A stretch of 64,000 bases of DNA, taken from Ignavibacteriales bacterium (GTDB lineage Bacteria > Bacteroidota > Ignavibacteria > UBA10030 > SZUA-254). The notes below the pieces were generated by a model that saw only the letters and a program-made list of their open reading frames with translations, was not told the origin of the DNA and did not search any database. Numbering within the stretch: position 1 is the first letter of the stretch; each line of letters opens with the position of its first letter. The stretch is taken from NCBI GenBank assembly GCA_016214905.1, contig JACRMQ010000007.1:1067695-1131694 (forward strand), given 5' to 3'. Both the position numbers and the translations under genes were made by a program. Positions 45,351-54,025 of this stretch are shown here, in pieces.

Positions 45351-45890
45351 ATGTCTCTACACGAGTGGAAAAAGAAACGTCAGATATCCGAGACGAAAAA
45401 TCGATGGTGGAGTTATCGTAAGGATGAGGTAATACTTCCATCGGGTAAAGAAGGTGAGTATCATTTCGTCCACACAAACGGATCGAGTATGGTAATACCG
45501 GTACTCGATGATGGTAAGCTCATAGTTGTAAAACAGTATCGCTATCTTGCCGAAAGAGAAAGCATCGAATTTGCGTGCGGCAGCGTGAAAGATGGTTCAA
45601 CGTACGAAAAGACAGCGATGTTAGAGCTTGCGGAAGAAACCGGTTATGCCGCGGGCGAGCTTTCATTTGGAGGAGAATTTAATCCTTACAACGGCGTAAC
45701 AGATGAGATGTGCAAAATTTACATCGCGCGCAAATTAACTCCTGTAACATCAGTTCCTGATGAAACCGAAGAGTTTGAAAAGATTATTATCTCCCCTCCT
45801 GAATTTGAACAAAAAATAGAAACCGGTGAAATCTGGGACGGTATGACATTGGCGGCTTGGATGATTGTGAGAAAGAATTTTTTAAAATGA
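45351..45890 (+). CDS. Nudix hydrolase (ADP-ribose pyrophosphatase-like)
   Basis: 179 residues. It has the Nudix fold with a recognisable but degenerate box: G...EKTAMLELAEETGY, where the usual REL is LEL, so the arginine that orients the metal-binding glutamates is leucine; the ELxEETG glutamates remain. The surrounding pattern (KQYRYLAERESIEFACGSVKDGS) is that of ADP-ribose pyrophosphatases, which split ADP-ribose to AMP and ribose-5-phosphate. Activity or specificity may differ because of the changed residue. Its stop overlaps the next start by 4 bases. Confidence 0.87.
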   Translation: MSLHEWKKKRQISETKNRWWSYRKDEVILPSGKEGEYHFVHTNGSSMVIPVLDDGKLIVVKQYRYLAERESIEFACGSVKDGSTYEKTAMLELAEETGYAAGELSFGGEFNPYNGVTDEMCKIYIARKLTPVTSVPDETEEFEKIIISPPEFEQKIETGEIWDGMTLAAWMIVRKNFLK

Positions 45891-47152
45891 AGAAATTTAA
45901 CTTGCGATGCTTCTATTATCACCTGAGTCGAAATCTCCTGCTGGCGTTTTTCTTTTTATTCTTGCTGTCAACATCTTCATTCAGTCAGCGTGTTCGCATC
46001 GGCGCTGAAATTTTATTGGAGAAACATCTCGATTCGCTTAAAGACAAGCGCATCGGCATCATCTGTAACCAAACATCGGTATTGCCGAATGGGGCTCATC
46101 TCGTCGACACTCTTTTAGCTCTCGGTGTAAATGTAAAGTCGTTGTTTGCACCAGAGCATGGCATACGCGGGGATAAACCTGCAGGCGAAAAATTCTTAAC
46201 TGATAAGGATAAGCATACGGGTTTAATTATTCATTCGCTTTATGGTGGATCAAAAAAACCGGATGAAAAAATGCTCAGTGAAATCGATTTATTGATTTTC
46301 GATATGCAGGATGTGGGTGCGAGGTTTTATACTTATGCAAGCACAATGGGATATTGCATGATCGCGGCGGCGGAAAATAATAAAAAATTTATTGTTCTTG
46401 ATAGACCAAATCCAATAAACGGAACCGACATTGAAGGACCGCCGTTAGATCTAACGTTAATTTCATTTTTAGGTATGACTCCAATTCCCGTCCGCCACGG
46501 ATTAACTATCGGTGAGATCGCTAAGATGATGATAGGTGAAGGTTATCTGAATCCGTCATCGGTTGATCTAACGGTTATTCCGATGGAAGGATGGAAGCGC
46601 ACAATGTGGTTCGATGAAACAGGATTGCCATGGATATCACCATCACCCAATATGAAAACTTTACAAACGGCAACAGTCTATCCCGGGAGTTGTTTATTTG
46701 AAGCAACTAATATATCCGAAGGTCGGGGTACATCGAAACCGTTTGAATATATCGGCGCCCCGAAACTAAATAACAATAAAGTTGTGAAGAAACTTAATTC
46801 GCTGAAATTACCGGGAGTAAAATTTTCGACAGTTGAATTCACACCACAAGGAGATTCCGTGACCGGATCGAATCCGAAATTTAATAAAAAAATATGTCGG
46901 GGAGTATATATCCAAATCATTGATCGGAAAATATTCAAACCTGTTCTAACGGGATTGATGATGATTGATGCAATTCGAAAGCTATATCCGAAATCATTCA
47001 ACTTAAAGAAAGGTTTATTTGACCGTTTAATGGGTGATGAAATGGTTAGCGATCTTTTGGTGAAGGGGAAGATTGACCGAAATATATTTAAAATTTTTGA
47101 TGAGCAGATCGGGCAATATCTCGAAATAAGGTCTAAATATCTTATTTATTAA
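45887..47152 (+). CDS. Exo-beta-N-acetylmuramidase NamZ-like (DUF1343)
   Basis: 421 residues from ATG 45887, overlapping the Nudix stop (ATGA). A signal peptide (hydrophobic run ending STSSFSQ) exports it. The body is the DUF1343/NamZ family: GIICNQTSVLPNGAHLVDTL, FAPEHGIRGDKPAGE, LYGGSKKPDEKML, FDMQDVGARFYTYASTMGY, DRPNPINGTDIEGP and a C-terminal domain. Characterised members remove terminal MurNAc from peptidoglycan fragments for wall recycling. Likely periplasmic. Conserved acidic residues are present (DMQDVGAR), so it is probably active. Confidence 0.88.
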   Translation: MKKFNLRCFYYHLSRNLLLAFFFLFLLSTSSFSQRVRIGAEILLEKHLDSLKDKRIGIICNQTSVLPNGAHLVDTLLALGVNVKSLFAPEHGIRGDKPAGEKFLTDKDKHTGLIIHSLYGGSKKPDEKMLSEIDLLIFDMQDVGARFYTYASTMGYCMIAAAENNKKFIVLDRPNPINGTDIEGPPLDLTLISFLGMTPIPVRHGLTIGEIAKMMIGEGYLNPSSVDLTVIPMEGWKRTMWFDETGLPWISPSPNMKTLQTATVYPGSCLFEATNISEGRGTSKPFEYIGAPKLNNNKVVKKLNSLKLPGVKFSTVEFTPQGDSVTGSNPKFNKKICRGVYIQIIDRKIFKPVLTGLMMIDAIRKLYPKSFNLKKGLFDRLMGDEMVSDLLVKGKIDRNIFKIFDEQIGQYLEIRSKYLIY

Positions 47153-47170
47153 AGATTTTAAAAAAGATTT

Positions 47171-47199
47171 TTGACATTATGGCAATAATTCGTTATATT
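47171..47199 (+). promoter_or_regulatory. Strong housekeeping promoter of the M23-bactofilin-ATP synthase unit
   Basis: TTGACA at 47171-47176, a 17-bp spacer and TATATT at 47194-47199, the best sigma70-like match in the window. The first gene starts at 47231, and genes then run with almost no gaps to atpG at 53932. Confidence 0.7.
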
Positions 47200-47230
47200 T
47201 TAACCGTTTTGAAGGTCTAAATCCAGAATA

Positions 47231-48139
47231 ATGGCATCAGAAAATGCTCGAGAAAGAAAGGAAAAACGCAGGTACACGTTTGTAGTAGTGCCTGATGTTA
47301 AATCTGAGAAAACACGGACGTTTTCTGTAACCCGATTCGGTTTTATTTCAGTAATTCTCTCAATGATAATTATTTTCGTTGCGGGAATTTTGGCGATAAT
47401 AATTTATACTCCGATTGGCGCTCAACTCCCAATATCTCAATCGGCGGTTGCAAAGAAGTATAATCGGCAAATGTCGGATGTGCAAAAAAAATTGCAATCG
47501 TTATTACGGGAGATGACGATTCTGCGCGGATATAATATCCGACTTAGAAATGTATTAGGAGAAAAGATTAGTACCGAAGATAGCGTACGATTATTGAATC
47601 TTCCATCCGATTCAGTTTCCCTTGCAGAAAGATTCCGGCTCGATGCGGAAGACACTTCGTATGTGGCTCCTATGGAACAGGAAAATGCTGTGACGATAAA
47701 CCAGCAAACACTTGGCGCGGAGTTGATACCGATGAGGAGTGAAGCTAACATAGATGTTACATCGCAATTACCGTTGATGATGCCGGTGAACGGTTATATT
47801 GCGCGTGAGTTTGATCCGCTTCAATTACATTACGGAATTGATTTTGCAGGCAGAGCAAAAATGCCTGTTGTGGCGACGGCAAGTGGAACTGTAGTTTTCT
47901 CGAATTGGACTAACGAAGATGGTTTTGTAATAATGATTACGCATGAAGGCGGATACCTGAGTGTGTACAAGCATAACTATTCTTTGATAAAAAGAATCGG
48001 AGAAAGAGTACGGCGCGGCGAGACGATTGCACTGCTCGGGAATACCGGCGAGCGAAGCAGCGGACCGCATCTGCATTTTGAATTATGGATAAATGGTGTT
48101 GTACAAAACCCGGCGAAATATTTATTGAGTATCAACTAA
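47231..48139 (+). CDS. M23-family (LytM) endopeptidase, membrane-anchored
   Basis: 302 residues. A membrane segment at about 38-60 anchors it with the bulk outside the cytoplasm, followed by a coiled-coil stretch (about 75-115). The C-terminal M23 domain carries the zinc ligands in HYGIDFAG (H200, D204) and HLHFEL (H280, H282) with typical GEVRRGETIALLGNTGERSSGPHLHF-style text. It would cut peptide cross-links in peptidoglycan. It stands directly before a bactofilin gene, a pairing seen in other bacteria, where bactofilin positions the peptidase to shape the cell. Confidence 0.92.
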   Translation: MASENARERKEKRRYTFVVVPDVKSEKTRTFSVTRFGFISVILSMIIIFVAGILAIIIYTPIGAQLPISQSAVAKKYNRQMSDVQKKLQSLLREMTILRGYNIRLRNVLGEKISTEDSVRLLNLPSDSVSLAERFRLDAEDTSYVAPMEQENAVTINQQTLGAELIPMRSEANIDVTSQLPLMMPVNGYIAREFDPLQLHYGIDFAGRAKMPVVATASGTVVFSNWTNEDGFVIMITHEGGYLSVYKHNYSLIKRIGERVRRGETIALLGNTGERSSGPHLHFELWINGVVQNPAKYLLSIN

Positions 48140-48151
48140 AAAGGAGTGTCT

Positions 48152-48544
48152 ATGGCTCTAAAACCTGAAACTGGTACAGAATTAAACCTGATTGCTGCGG
48201 GAACGATGATCGAAGGTAAACTTCGTACTCCGGGCAGTATTCGGATCGACGGTAAAATCGTTGGTGAAGTTAACGCGACACAGAATATCGCTATCGGCAG
48301 TACGGGCGATGTTGACGGAAATATCACCGCTAAAAGTATCACTATCGGCGGAAAGATAAAAGGAATTGTAGTTGCGCAGGAAAAATTGGTCTTCGAATCG
48401 AAAGCGATCATTAAAGGTGATATCCGCGCCGCTAAGCTCGTCATTGATGAAGGTGCGACGTTCGACGGCAAATGCACGATGAGCGAGGCAAAGCCGATGC
48501 CGAACTTAGTTGAGTTGAAGTCAGAGTCGCGCCGGGCTGAATAA
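48152..48544 (+). CDS. Bactofilin
   Basis: 130 residues from ATG 48152 (AAGGAG upstream; a GTG six bases earlier is less likely). A short N-terminal tail precedes the right-handed beta-helix of the bactofilin family with its six-residue rungs: GTMIEGKLRTPGSIRIDGKI, VNATQNIAIGSTGDVDGNI, ITIGGKIKGIVVA, LVFESKAIIKGDI and LVIDEGATFDGK. It polymerises into cytoplasmic filaments on the inner membrane. Its neighbour upstream is an M23 peptidase, so the two likely act together in cell shape. The ATP synthase genes follow in the same transcript. Confidence 0.95.
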   Translation: MALKPETGTELNLIAAGTMIEGKLRTPGSIRIDGKIVGEVNATQNIAIGSTGDVDGNITAKSITIGGKIKGIVVAQEKLVFESKAIIKGDIRAAKLVIDEGATFDGKCTMSEAKPMPNLVELKSESRRAE

Positions 48545-48557
48545 CGTTCATAGTTTT

Positions 48558-48818
48558 ATGAGCGGACCCGATATCGACCGGGACGAGAATGAAAATTCAT
48601 CGTACTTCCGGGCGATGAGAAAAGCGGGACCTTTATTCGGTTCCGGGATCCAACTTGCGGCAAGCGTTGTATTGATGTACTTTTTAGGTCGATGGGCAGA
48701 TGAAGCATTCAACACAAAACCCTGGCTTATGCTTGTTGGAATATTCTTTGGTATAGGAGCCGGGCTTTTTAATTTTATCAAGATTGTCAATCGTCTCGAA
48801 AAGAAAAGTAAAAAATAA
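48558..48818 (+). CDS. atpZ: ATP synthase accessory protein AtpZ-like
   Basis: 86 residues with two membrane segments (about 28-48 and 54-75) and a charged C-terminus (NRLEKKSKK). The pattern GSGIQLAASVVLMYFLGRWADEAF and LVGIFFGIGAGLFNF is that of the small AtpZ/AtpI family that lies at the head of atp operons. It may help c-ring assembly or ion import. It starts 14 bp after the bactofilin stop and ends 4 bp before the next gene. Confidence 0.85.
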   Translation: MSGPDIDRDENENSSYFRAMRKAGPLFGSGIQLAASVVLMYFLGRWADEAFNTKPWLMLVGIFFGIGAGLFNFIKIVNRLEKKSKK

Positions 48819-48821
48819 TAA

Positions 48822-49211
48822 ATGAAAATCGATTGGTCGTTTCCCCGCCAAATAGCGATCGCTATCATAATAATATTCATAATCGGCGGGTATCCTTTGT
48901 TTACGATGTTGGATGTTGTTACTATCAAAGCAATTTTTTTAGGAATGGCGCTCGCGACATTGAATGTAATTTTAGGTTACGCGGCAATAGAGTATTCTAT
49001 AGGAAAATCAATGACGACTTTTTTCAAATATGTTATAGGCGGTATGGGATTACGTTTAGTTTTGTTATCTATACTGCTTGTGGTTTTAATAAAAATATTT
49101 TCACTTCCCGTTTTAGCCCTTGTCGGTTCAATGGGATTCTTTTATATGATCTTTTTAGTTTTAGAAATACTATACATCCAGAGAAAAATAGAAATTAAAC
49201 AACAGAATTAA
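48822..49211 (+). CDS. AtpI-like membrane protein of the ATP synthase operon
   Basis: 129 residues with four membrane segments (about 9-30, 35-58, 67-92 and 95-120) and short loops. The gene lies between the AtpZ-like gene and atpB, the usual place of atpI, but identity rests on position, size and membrane layout. A role in c-ring assembly is the best guess. Confidence 0.7.
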   Translation: MKIDWSFPRQIAIAIIIIFIIGGYPLFTMLDVVTIKAIFLGMALATLNVILGYAAIEYSIGKSMTTFFKYVIGGMGLRLVLLSILLVVLIKIFSLPVLALVGSMGFFYMIFLVLEILYIQRKIEIKQQN

Positions 49212-49217
49212 GAATAA

Positions 49218-50129
49218 GTGAATTTTAACACACCAGATACCGTAACAGTTCAGCAAACACTGCACGATACCGTTCATGCCGCCGCCCAGCACGGAGTTCA
49301 TGGGGAAGAAGGTGGAAATCTTTTCACCGGCTTGCTTCACCATGTTTATGATTCAAACGAATTGGACCTACCTTTTATCGGAAAGATAGAACTACCGCAT
49401 TTCGCACCAATTCATATCGGTAGCATGACATTCGACCTATCGCTAACGAAGCATGTAATATTTTTATGGCTTGCGGCATTCCTGTTAATCGTACTTGCCA
49501 CTGTTGCCGCCCGAAAGAATAAGAAAAATCGCGTACCTAAAGGTTTCGGAAATTTGGTGGAAGTATTTATTCTATTTATTAGAGATGAAGTTGCAATCCC
49601 TAATATGGGACACGGTGGAGTCAGATATTTACCATACTTACTAACGACATTTTTCTTCATACTGATCATGAATCTGAGCGGCTTGGTCCCATACGGAGCG
49701 ACCGCAACAGGAAACATCAGCGTGACGGGCGGGCTGGCTATCATTGCGTTCATCATGATTCAGGTATCGGCAATCAGGGCACAGGGATTAGGTAGCTATC
49801 TAAAACATCTTACAGGTGGGGTTCACTGGATGCTCTGGCCTATAATGATTCCAATCGAAGTTTTAGGTTTATTCACGAAACCGTTCGCGCTTATGGTTCG
49901 TCTTTTCGCTAACATGATCGGTGGTCACATAGTGATAGTATCTCTAATCGGACTGATATTTATTTTTCAATCTTGGATCATTGCACCGGTCCCGATCATT
50001 TTTGTACTCGGGATAAATATGTTGGAGTTGTTCGTCGCATTTTTACAAGCATATATTTTTACAATGTTAACATCGCTCTTCATGGGACTCGGTATGCAAG
50101 CGGCTCATGACGAAAGCGAGCATCATTGA
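49218..50129 (+). CDS. atpB: F-type ATP synthase subunit a
   Basis: 303 residues, starting at GTG 49218. An N-terminal soluble stretch of about 70 residues (with HDTVHAAAQHGVHGEEGG) is longer than in E. coli but common in Bacteroidota/Chlorobi. Membrane helices follow from about 75. The essential proton-channel arginine is R228 in ALMVRLFANMIGGH, and the C-terminal helix contains ELFVAFLQAYIFTML. It forms the half-channels beside the c-ring. Genes for c, b, delta, alpha and gamma follow. Confidence 0.95.
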   Translation: MNFNTPDTVTVQQTLHDTVHAAAQHGVHGEEGGNLFTGLLHHVYDSNELDLPFIGKIELPHFAPIHIGSMTFDLSLTKHVIFLWLAAFLLIVLATVAARKNKKNRVPKGFGNLVEVFILFIRDEVAIPNMGHGGVRYLPYLLTTFFFILIMNLSGLVPYGATATGNISVTGGLAIIAFIMIQVSAIRAQGLGSYLKHLTGGVHWMLWPIMIPIEVLGLFTKPFALMVRLFANMIGGHIVIVSLIGLIFIFQSWIIAPVPIIFVLGINMLELFVAFLQAYIFTMLTSLFMGLGMQAAHDESEHH

Positions 50130-50175
50130 ACAAAATTTATTATCAATTAACTTAATATTAATACAGGAGAAAAAA

Positions 50176-50403
50176 ATGGAAGCAAACGCATTAGGATATC
50201 TTGCAGCAGGAATCGGCGCCGGCATCACGGTGATTGGCGCAGGTTTAGGTATCGGTAAACTTGCAGCAGCAGCAATGGATGCATCTGGACGTCAACCCGA
50301 AGTTGCCGGTCAGGTTAGAACATCTATGTTGATTGCCGCAGCTCTTATTGAAGGCGCAACTTTCTTCGCGCTGGCGATCTGCATAATTCTTGCTACAAAA
50401 TAA
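50176..50403 (+). CDS. atpE: F-type ATP synthase subunit c
   Basis: 75 residues from ATG 50176 with GGAG 10 bases upstream. Two membrane helices flank the polar loop SGRQPE; the ion-binding carboxylate is E59 in ALIEGATFF. The first helix lacks the Gln seen in sodium-binding c-subunits and E59 is followed by Gly, so proton coupling is more likely. Confidence 0.96.
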   Translation: MEANALGYLAAGIGAGITVIGAGLGIGKLAAAAMDASGRQPEVAGQVRTSMLIAAALIEGATFFALAICIILATK

Positions 50404-50415
50404 CGGAAATATTTT

Positions 50416-50901
50416 ATGCTGAACCCGAACCCCGGATTAATAATCTGGACGATTATAACATTCGTGCTTCTTCTGATAATTCTTAAGAAGTTCGCGTGGA
50501 AGCCATTGCTCGAAAGCTTGCACAAGAGAGAAGAAACCGTGCGAAGCTCGATAGAGCGTGCAGAAAATGCGAAACAGGAAGCGGAACGATTGCTCGATGA
50601 AAATCGCAAGCAACTGGAACGCGCAGAACAAGATGGACGAAGGATCCTTAGTGAAAACCGCGCCCTTGCTGAAAAATTAAAAGAAGAAATAATCGAACAA
50701 GCAAACCAGCAATCCCGAAAAATGATCGAAATGGCAAAACAGGAAATCGAGCGCGATAAAGATGCGGCACTTATTTCGCTTCGCGGTGAAGTGGCAAATC
50801 TTGCGATTCAGGCAGCTGGGAAAATTCTCGATGAAACATTAGACGAAAATAAACAACGTAAGTTGGTTGATTCGTACCTGAAAGGATTACCTAAAAACTA
50901 A
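50416..50901 (+). CDS. atpF: F-type ATP synthase subunit b
   Basis: 161 residues: one N-terminal membrane helix (about 6-25, LIIWTIITFVLLLIILKKFAW-like) and a long charged coiled coil (about 30-140, HKREETVRSSIERAENAKQEAERLL) forming the peripheral stalk. Length and layout are normal. It lies 12 bp after atpE and 2 bp before atpH. Confidence 0.94.
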   Translation: MLNPNPGLIIWTIITFVLLLIILKKFAWKPLLESLHKREETVRSSIERAENAKQEAERLLDENRKQLERAEQDGRRILSENRALAEKLKEEIIEQANQQSRKMIEMAKQEIERDKDAALISLRGEVANLAIQAAGKILDETLDENKQRKLVDSYLKGLPKN

Positions 50902-50903
50902 CG

Positions 50904-51449
50904 ATGAGTAGTTTACGAACAGCGCAGCGTTACGCCAAAGCGATGATCGACATCGGCACCGAAATGAAAAATCTCGACGGCATATTCCGGGATTTTGAAT
51001 TGTTAGAATCAACCCTCCAAACTTCGCGTGATTTTAAACTTTTTTTGAAGAATCCGGTTTTAAGTTCTGAAAAAAAGAAACGTGTTTTAACCGATCTGTT
51101 GAAGGATAAAGTCAGTGAGATGACGATGAAATTTGTCATCATCCTCGTGAGAAAAAATCGCGAAGGAATTCTCGCCGAAATTATTCACGAATTCAATCGG
51201 CTTCGCGATGTGAAAATGGGCATATTAAACGTTAATGTTAAAACGGCGATACCTTTTTCAAGCTCTCAGCAAGATCATCTTGTACGGCAACTTGGATCTG
51301 TTACCAAGATGAAGGTAAAAGTGAAATATGAAATCGATCAAACGCTCAAAGGCGGATTCAAGGTACAGTATTATGACACTGTTTGGGATGCGAGTGTTCA
51401 GCATCAATTAGATCTTCTGCGGAAACGATTCGCGGAAGGAACAATATAA
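50904..51449 (+). CDS. atpH: F-type ATP synthase subunit delta
   Basis: 181 residues, normal length. N-terminal helical bundle beginning TAQRYAKAMIDIG, typical of delta, and the C-terminal conserved KGGFKVQYYDTVWDASVQHQLDLLRKRF. It links the stalk to the alpha/beta hexamer. It lies in the atpBEFHAG order. Confidence 0.93.
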   Translation: MSSLRTAQRYAKAMIDIGTEMKNLDGIFRDFELLESTLQTSRDFKLFLKNPVLSSEKKKRVLTDLLKDKVSEMTMKFVIILVRKNREGILAEIIHEFNRLRDVKMGILNVNVKTAIPFSSSQQDHLVRQLGSVTKMKVKVKYEIDQTLKGGFKVQYYDTVWDASVQHQLDLLRKRFAEGTI

Positions 51450-51475
51450 TATTATTCTATCAAAAGGAAATTTGA

Positions 51476-53023
51476 ATGGCAGAAGTAAGACCCGATGAAG
51501 TTTCGGCAATATTGCGGAAACAACTTTCCGGTTTTGAAAAAGAAGTGGATGTCTACGATGTAGGCACCGTGCTTCAGGTAGGAGACGGAATAGCGCGAGT
51601 ATACGGACTCACAAAAGTTATGGCGAGTGAACTTGTGGAATTCCCTCACGGTGTATTCGGAATGGTTTTGAACCTGGAAGAAGATAACGTTGGTTGTATC
51701 CTCTTCGGCGAAAGTACTATGATCAAAGAAGGCGATACCGTGAAGCGAACCGGACGTGTTGCCTCGATGCAGGTGGGCGAACAAATGCTCGGCAGAGTGA
51801 TAAATCCTCTGGGACAACCAATCGATGAACGTGGTCCGATCAAAACGGAAAAATATCTTCCCATCGAACGTAAAGCGTTAGGTGTTATTCAACGGCAGCC
51901 TGTAAAAGAACCGCTTCAAACAGGCATCAAAGCCGTTGACGCTATGATACCGATAGGCAGGGGACAGCGCGAGTTAATTATCGGCGACAGGCAAACGGGT
52001 AAAACAGCAATTGCTATCGATGCGATCATCAATCAGAAATTTTCGCATACCGAAGAAGCAAAACGCCTTGGTGTTAAACCTATGTATTGCATCTACGTTG
52101 CGATTGGCCAAAAAGGTTCAACGGTTGCACAGGTTGTTGCGAAGTTGCAGGAAGAAGGAGCAATGGATTATACAACGGTTATTTGCGCGACGGCGAGTGA
52201 TCCTTCTCCTCTGCAGTTCATCGCGCCATATTCGGGCGCGACATTAGGTGAATTCTTCCGCGACAGCGGCAGGCACGCTCTTGTTATTTACGATGATTTA
52301 TCGAAACACGCACAAGCATACCGGCAGGTATCGTTATTATTGAGACGACCCCCGGGACGCGAAGCATATCCCGGCGACGTGTTTTATCTGCATTCACGTT
52401 TGCTTGAACGCGCATCTAAATTAAGTGATGATTTAGGCGGCGGTAGCTTAACGGCTCTGCCTGTGATCGAAACTCAAGCAGGAGACGTATCGGCATATAT
52501 TCCAACAAACGTAATCTCGATAACCGATGGTCAGATTTATCTCGAACCGAATTTATTTAACTCGGGTGTGAGGCCTGCTATCAACGTCGGAATTTCTGTT
52601 TCCCGCGTCGGTGGTAACGCTCAAATCAAGGCGATGAAGAAAGTAGCCGGAAGATTGCGACTTGATTTGGCGCAGTATCGTGAGTTAGAAGCATTTGCGA
52701 AGTTCGGATCGGATCTTGATAAAGCTACCCAACAACAATTGCGCCGCGGTTCCCGGCTTGTAGAATTATTAAAGCAAGGGCAGTTTGTACCGATGACTGT
52801 TGAAAAACAAGTGGTTAGCATATTCGCCGGTACGAACGGTTATCTTGATGAAGTGCCACTCGCTCATCTCCAGCGTTTCGAAAAAGAATTTCTTGAGTTT
52901 ATGGAAATAAAACATCGTGACATTCTGAACAAGATCGCGGAAACAAAAGACCTCACCGATGATGTTCAAAAGAAACTTCATGAAATATTAAAAGAATTTT
53001 CATCAGCTTTTAAAATATCCTAA
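51476..53023 (+). CDS. atpA: F-type ATP synthase subunit alpha
   Basis: 515 residues, full length; AAAGGAAA precedes ATG 51476. Walker A GDRQTGKT near 170-177, the family stretch [20 protein letters not shown] and SGVRPAIN, and [14 protein letters not shown] for the second nucleotide motif. The non-catalytic nucleotide-binding subunit of the F1 head. Nothing unusual is seen. Confidence 0.98.
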   Translation: MAEVRPDEVSAILRKQLSGFEKEVDVYDVGTVLQVGDGIARVYGLTKVMASELVEFPHGVFGMVLNLEEDNVGCILFGESTMIKEGDTVKRTGRVASMQVGEQMLGRVINPLGQPIDERGPIKTEKYLPIERKALGVIQRQPVKEPLQTGIKAVDAMIPIGRGQRELIIGDRQTGKTAIAIDAIINQKFSHTEEAKRLGVKPMYCIYVAIGQKGSTVAQVVAKLQEEGAMDYTTVICATASDPSPLQFIAPYSGATLGEFFRDSGRHALVIYDDLSKHAQAYRQVSLLLRRPPGREAYPGDVFYLHSRLLERASKLSDDLGGGSLTALPVIETQAGDVSAYIPTNVISITDGQIYLEPNLFNSGVRPAINVGISVSRVGGNAQIKAMKKVAGRLRLDLAQYRELEAFAKFGSDLDKATQQQLRRGSRLVELLKQGQFVPMTVEKQVVSIFAGTNGYLDEVPLAHLQRFEKEFLEFMEIKHRDILNKIAETKDLTDDVQKKLHEILKEFSSAFKIS

Positions 53024-53026
53024 AAG

Positions 53027-53932
53027 ATGGCAACACTGCGCGAGATACGCCGCCGTATAAGCGGCGTGAAGAATACACAGAAAATAACAAAAGCCATGAA
53101 GATGGTTGCTGCGGCAAAACTCCGCCGTGCGCAGGAAGCCGTTATTGCCGCGCGTCCTTATGCGCGTAAAATGCAAGAACTTCTTCAGAAATTGAGCAAT
53201 ATATCTGATCCGACCGTTCATCCGCTTTTTGAAAAGAGAGAAGTTGAATCGGTTGCGTTAATTATTGTAACCGCGGATCGCGGATTGTGCGGCGCTTTCA
53301 ACTCGAACATCATCAGAACCGCCGTACAGCACATTAATAGTAATTATGAAAATCTGCATAAAGCAAATAAAGTAAACCTAATCTGTGTCGGACGCAAAAG
53401 CGCCGATTTCTTCGGTAAAAATAATTACAAAATTTCAGGCAAGTATACCGGTATTTACGCTGATTTGAATTTTTCTCATGCTCAAACCATAATAGGAGAT
53501 GCTACCCGCGGATTTACGGCGGGTGAATATGACAAAGTTGAAATCATTTACAATGAATTCAAATCGATCGCCCAACAACGTATTGTAACTGAACAAATAC
53601 TTCCCATCCAGCCTCTTCCCGCCACCGATACCTCGACTAAAGCGGGAACCTCAAATCCGAAATCTGTACTCAATTATATTTTCGAACCGTCGAGTGATGC
53701 GATTATATTATCGCTTATCCCAAAGCATTTGAATTTTCAAATCTGGCATGCTTTATTAGAATCGAACGCGGCTGAGCAGGGTGCGCGTATGGCGGCAATG
53801 GATAACGCAACATCGAACGCGACCGATATGATAAAAGCGCTCCAATTATCTTACAATAAAGCCAGGCAATCATCTATCACGAAGGAATTGTTGGAAATCG
53901 TCAGCGGTGCGGAAGCGCTAAAAGCCAGTTAA
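53027..53932 (+). CDS. atpG: F-type ATP synthase subunit gamma
   Basis: 301 residues, slightly longer than E. coli gamma. The diagnostic N-terminus is ATLREIRRRISGVKNTQKITKAMKMVAAAKLRRAQ and the C-terminus MAAMDNATSNATDMIKALQLSYNKARQSSITKELLEIVSGAEAL forms the paired coiled-coil shaft. It is the last gene of the operon here; beta and epsilon are not downstream, so the F1 genes are split as in Chlorobi and many Bacteroidota. Confidence 0.97.
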   Translation: MATLREIRRRISGVKNTQKITKAMKMVAAAKLRRAQEAVIAARPYARKMQELLQKLSNISDPTVHPLFEKREVESVALIIVTADRGLCGAFNSNIIRTAVQHINSNYENLHKANKVNLICVGRKSADFFGKNNYKISGKYTGIYADLNFSHAQTIIGDATRGFTAGEYDKVEIIYNEFKSIAQQRIVTEQILPIQPLPATDTSTKAGTSNPKSVLNYIFEPSSDAIILSLIPKHLNFQIWHALLESNAAEQGARMAAMDNATSNATDMIKALQLSYNKARQSSITKELLEIVSGAEALKAS

Positions 53933-54025
53933 CATTGGTTGAAAATAGACCTTGTTTGGTTTTCTACTTTATCATTGTTAAATTGGTGGTAACAACAATC
54001 CAAACTAATTATCCATTGAGATAGT

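Noticed and set aside
46060-47360. TGTAACC matches at 46066 and 47326
   Set aside because: Both lie inside coding genes and lack ACTAT at the 17-bp spacing.
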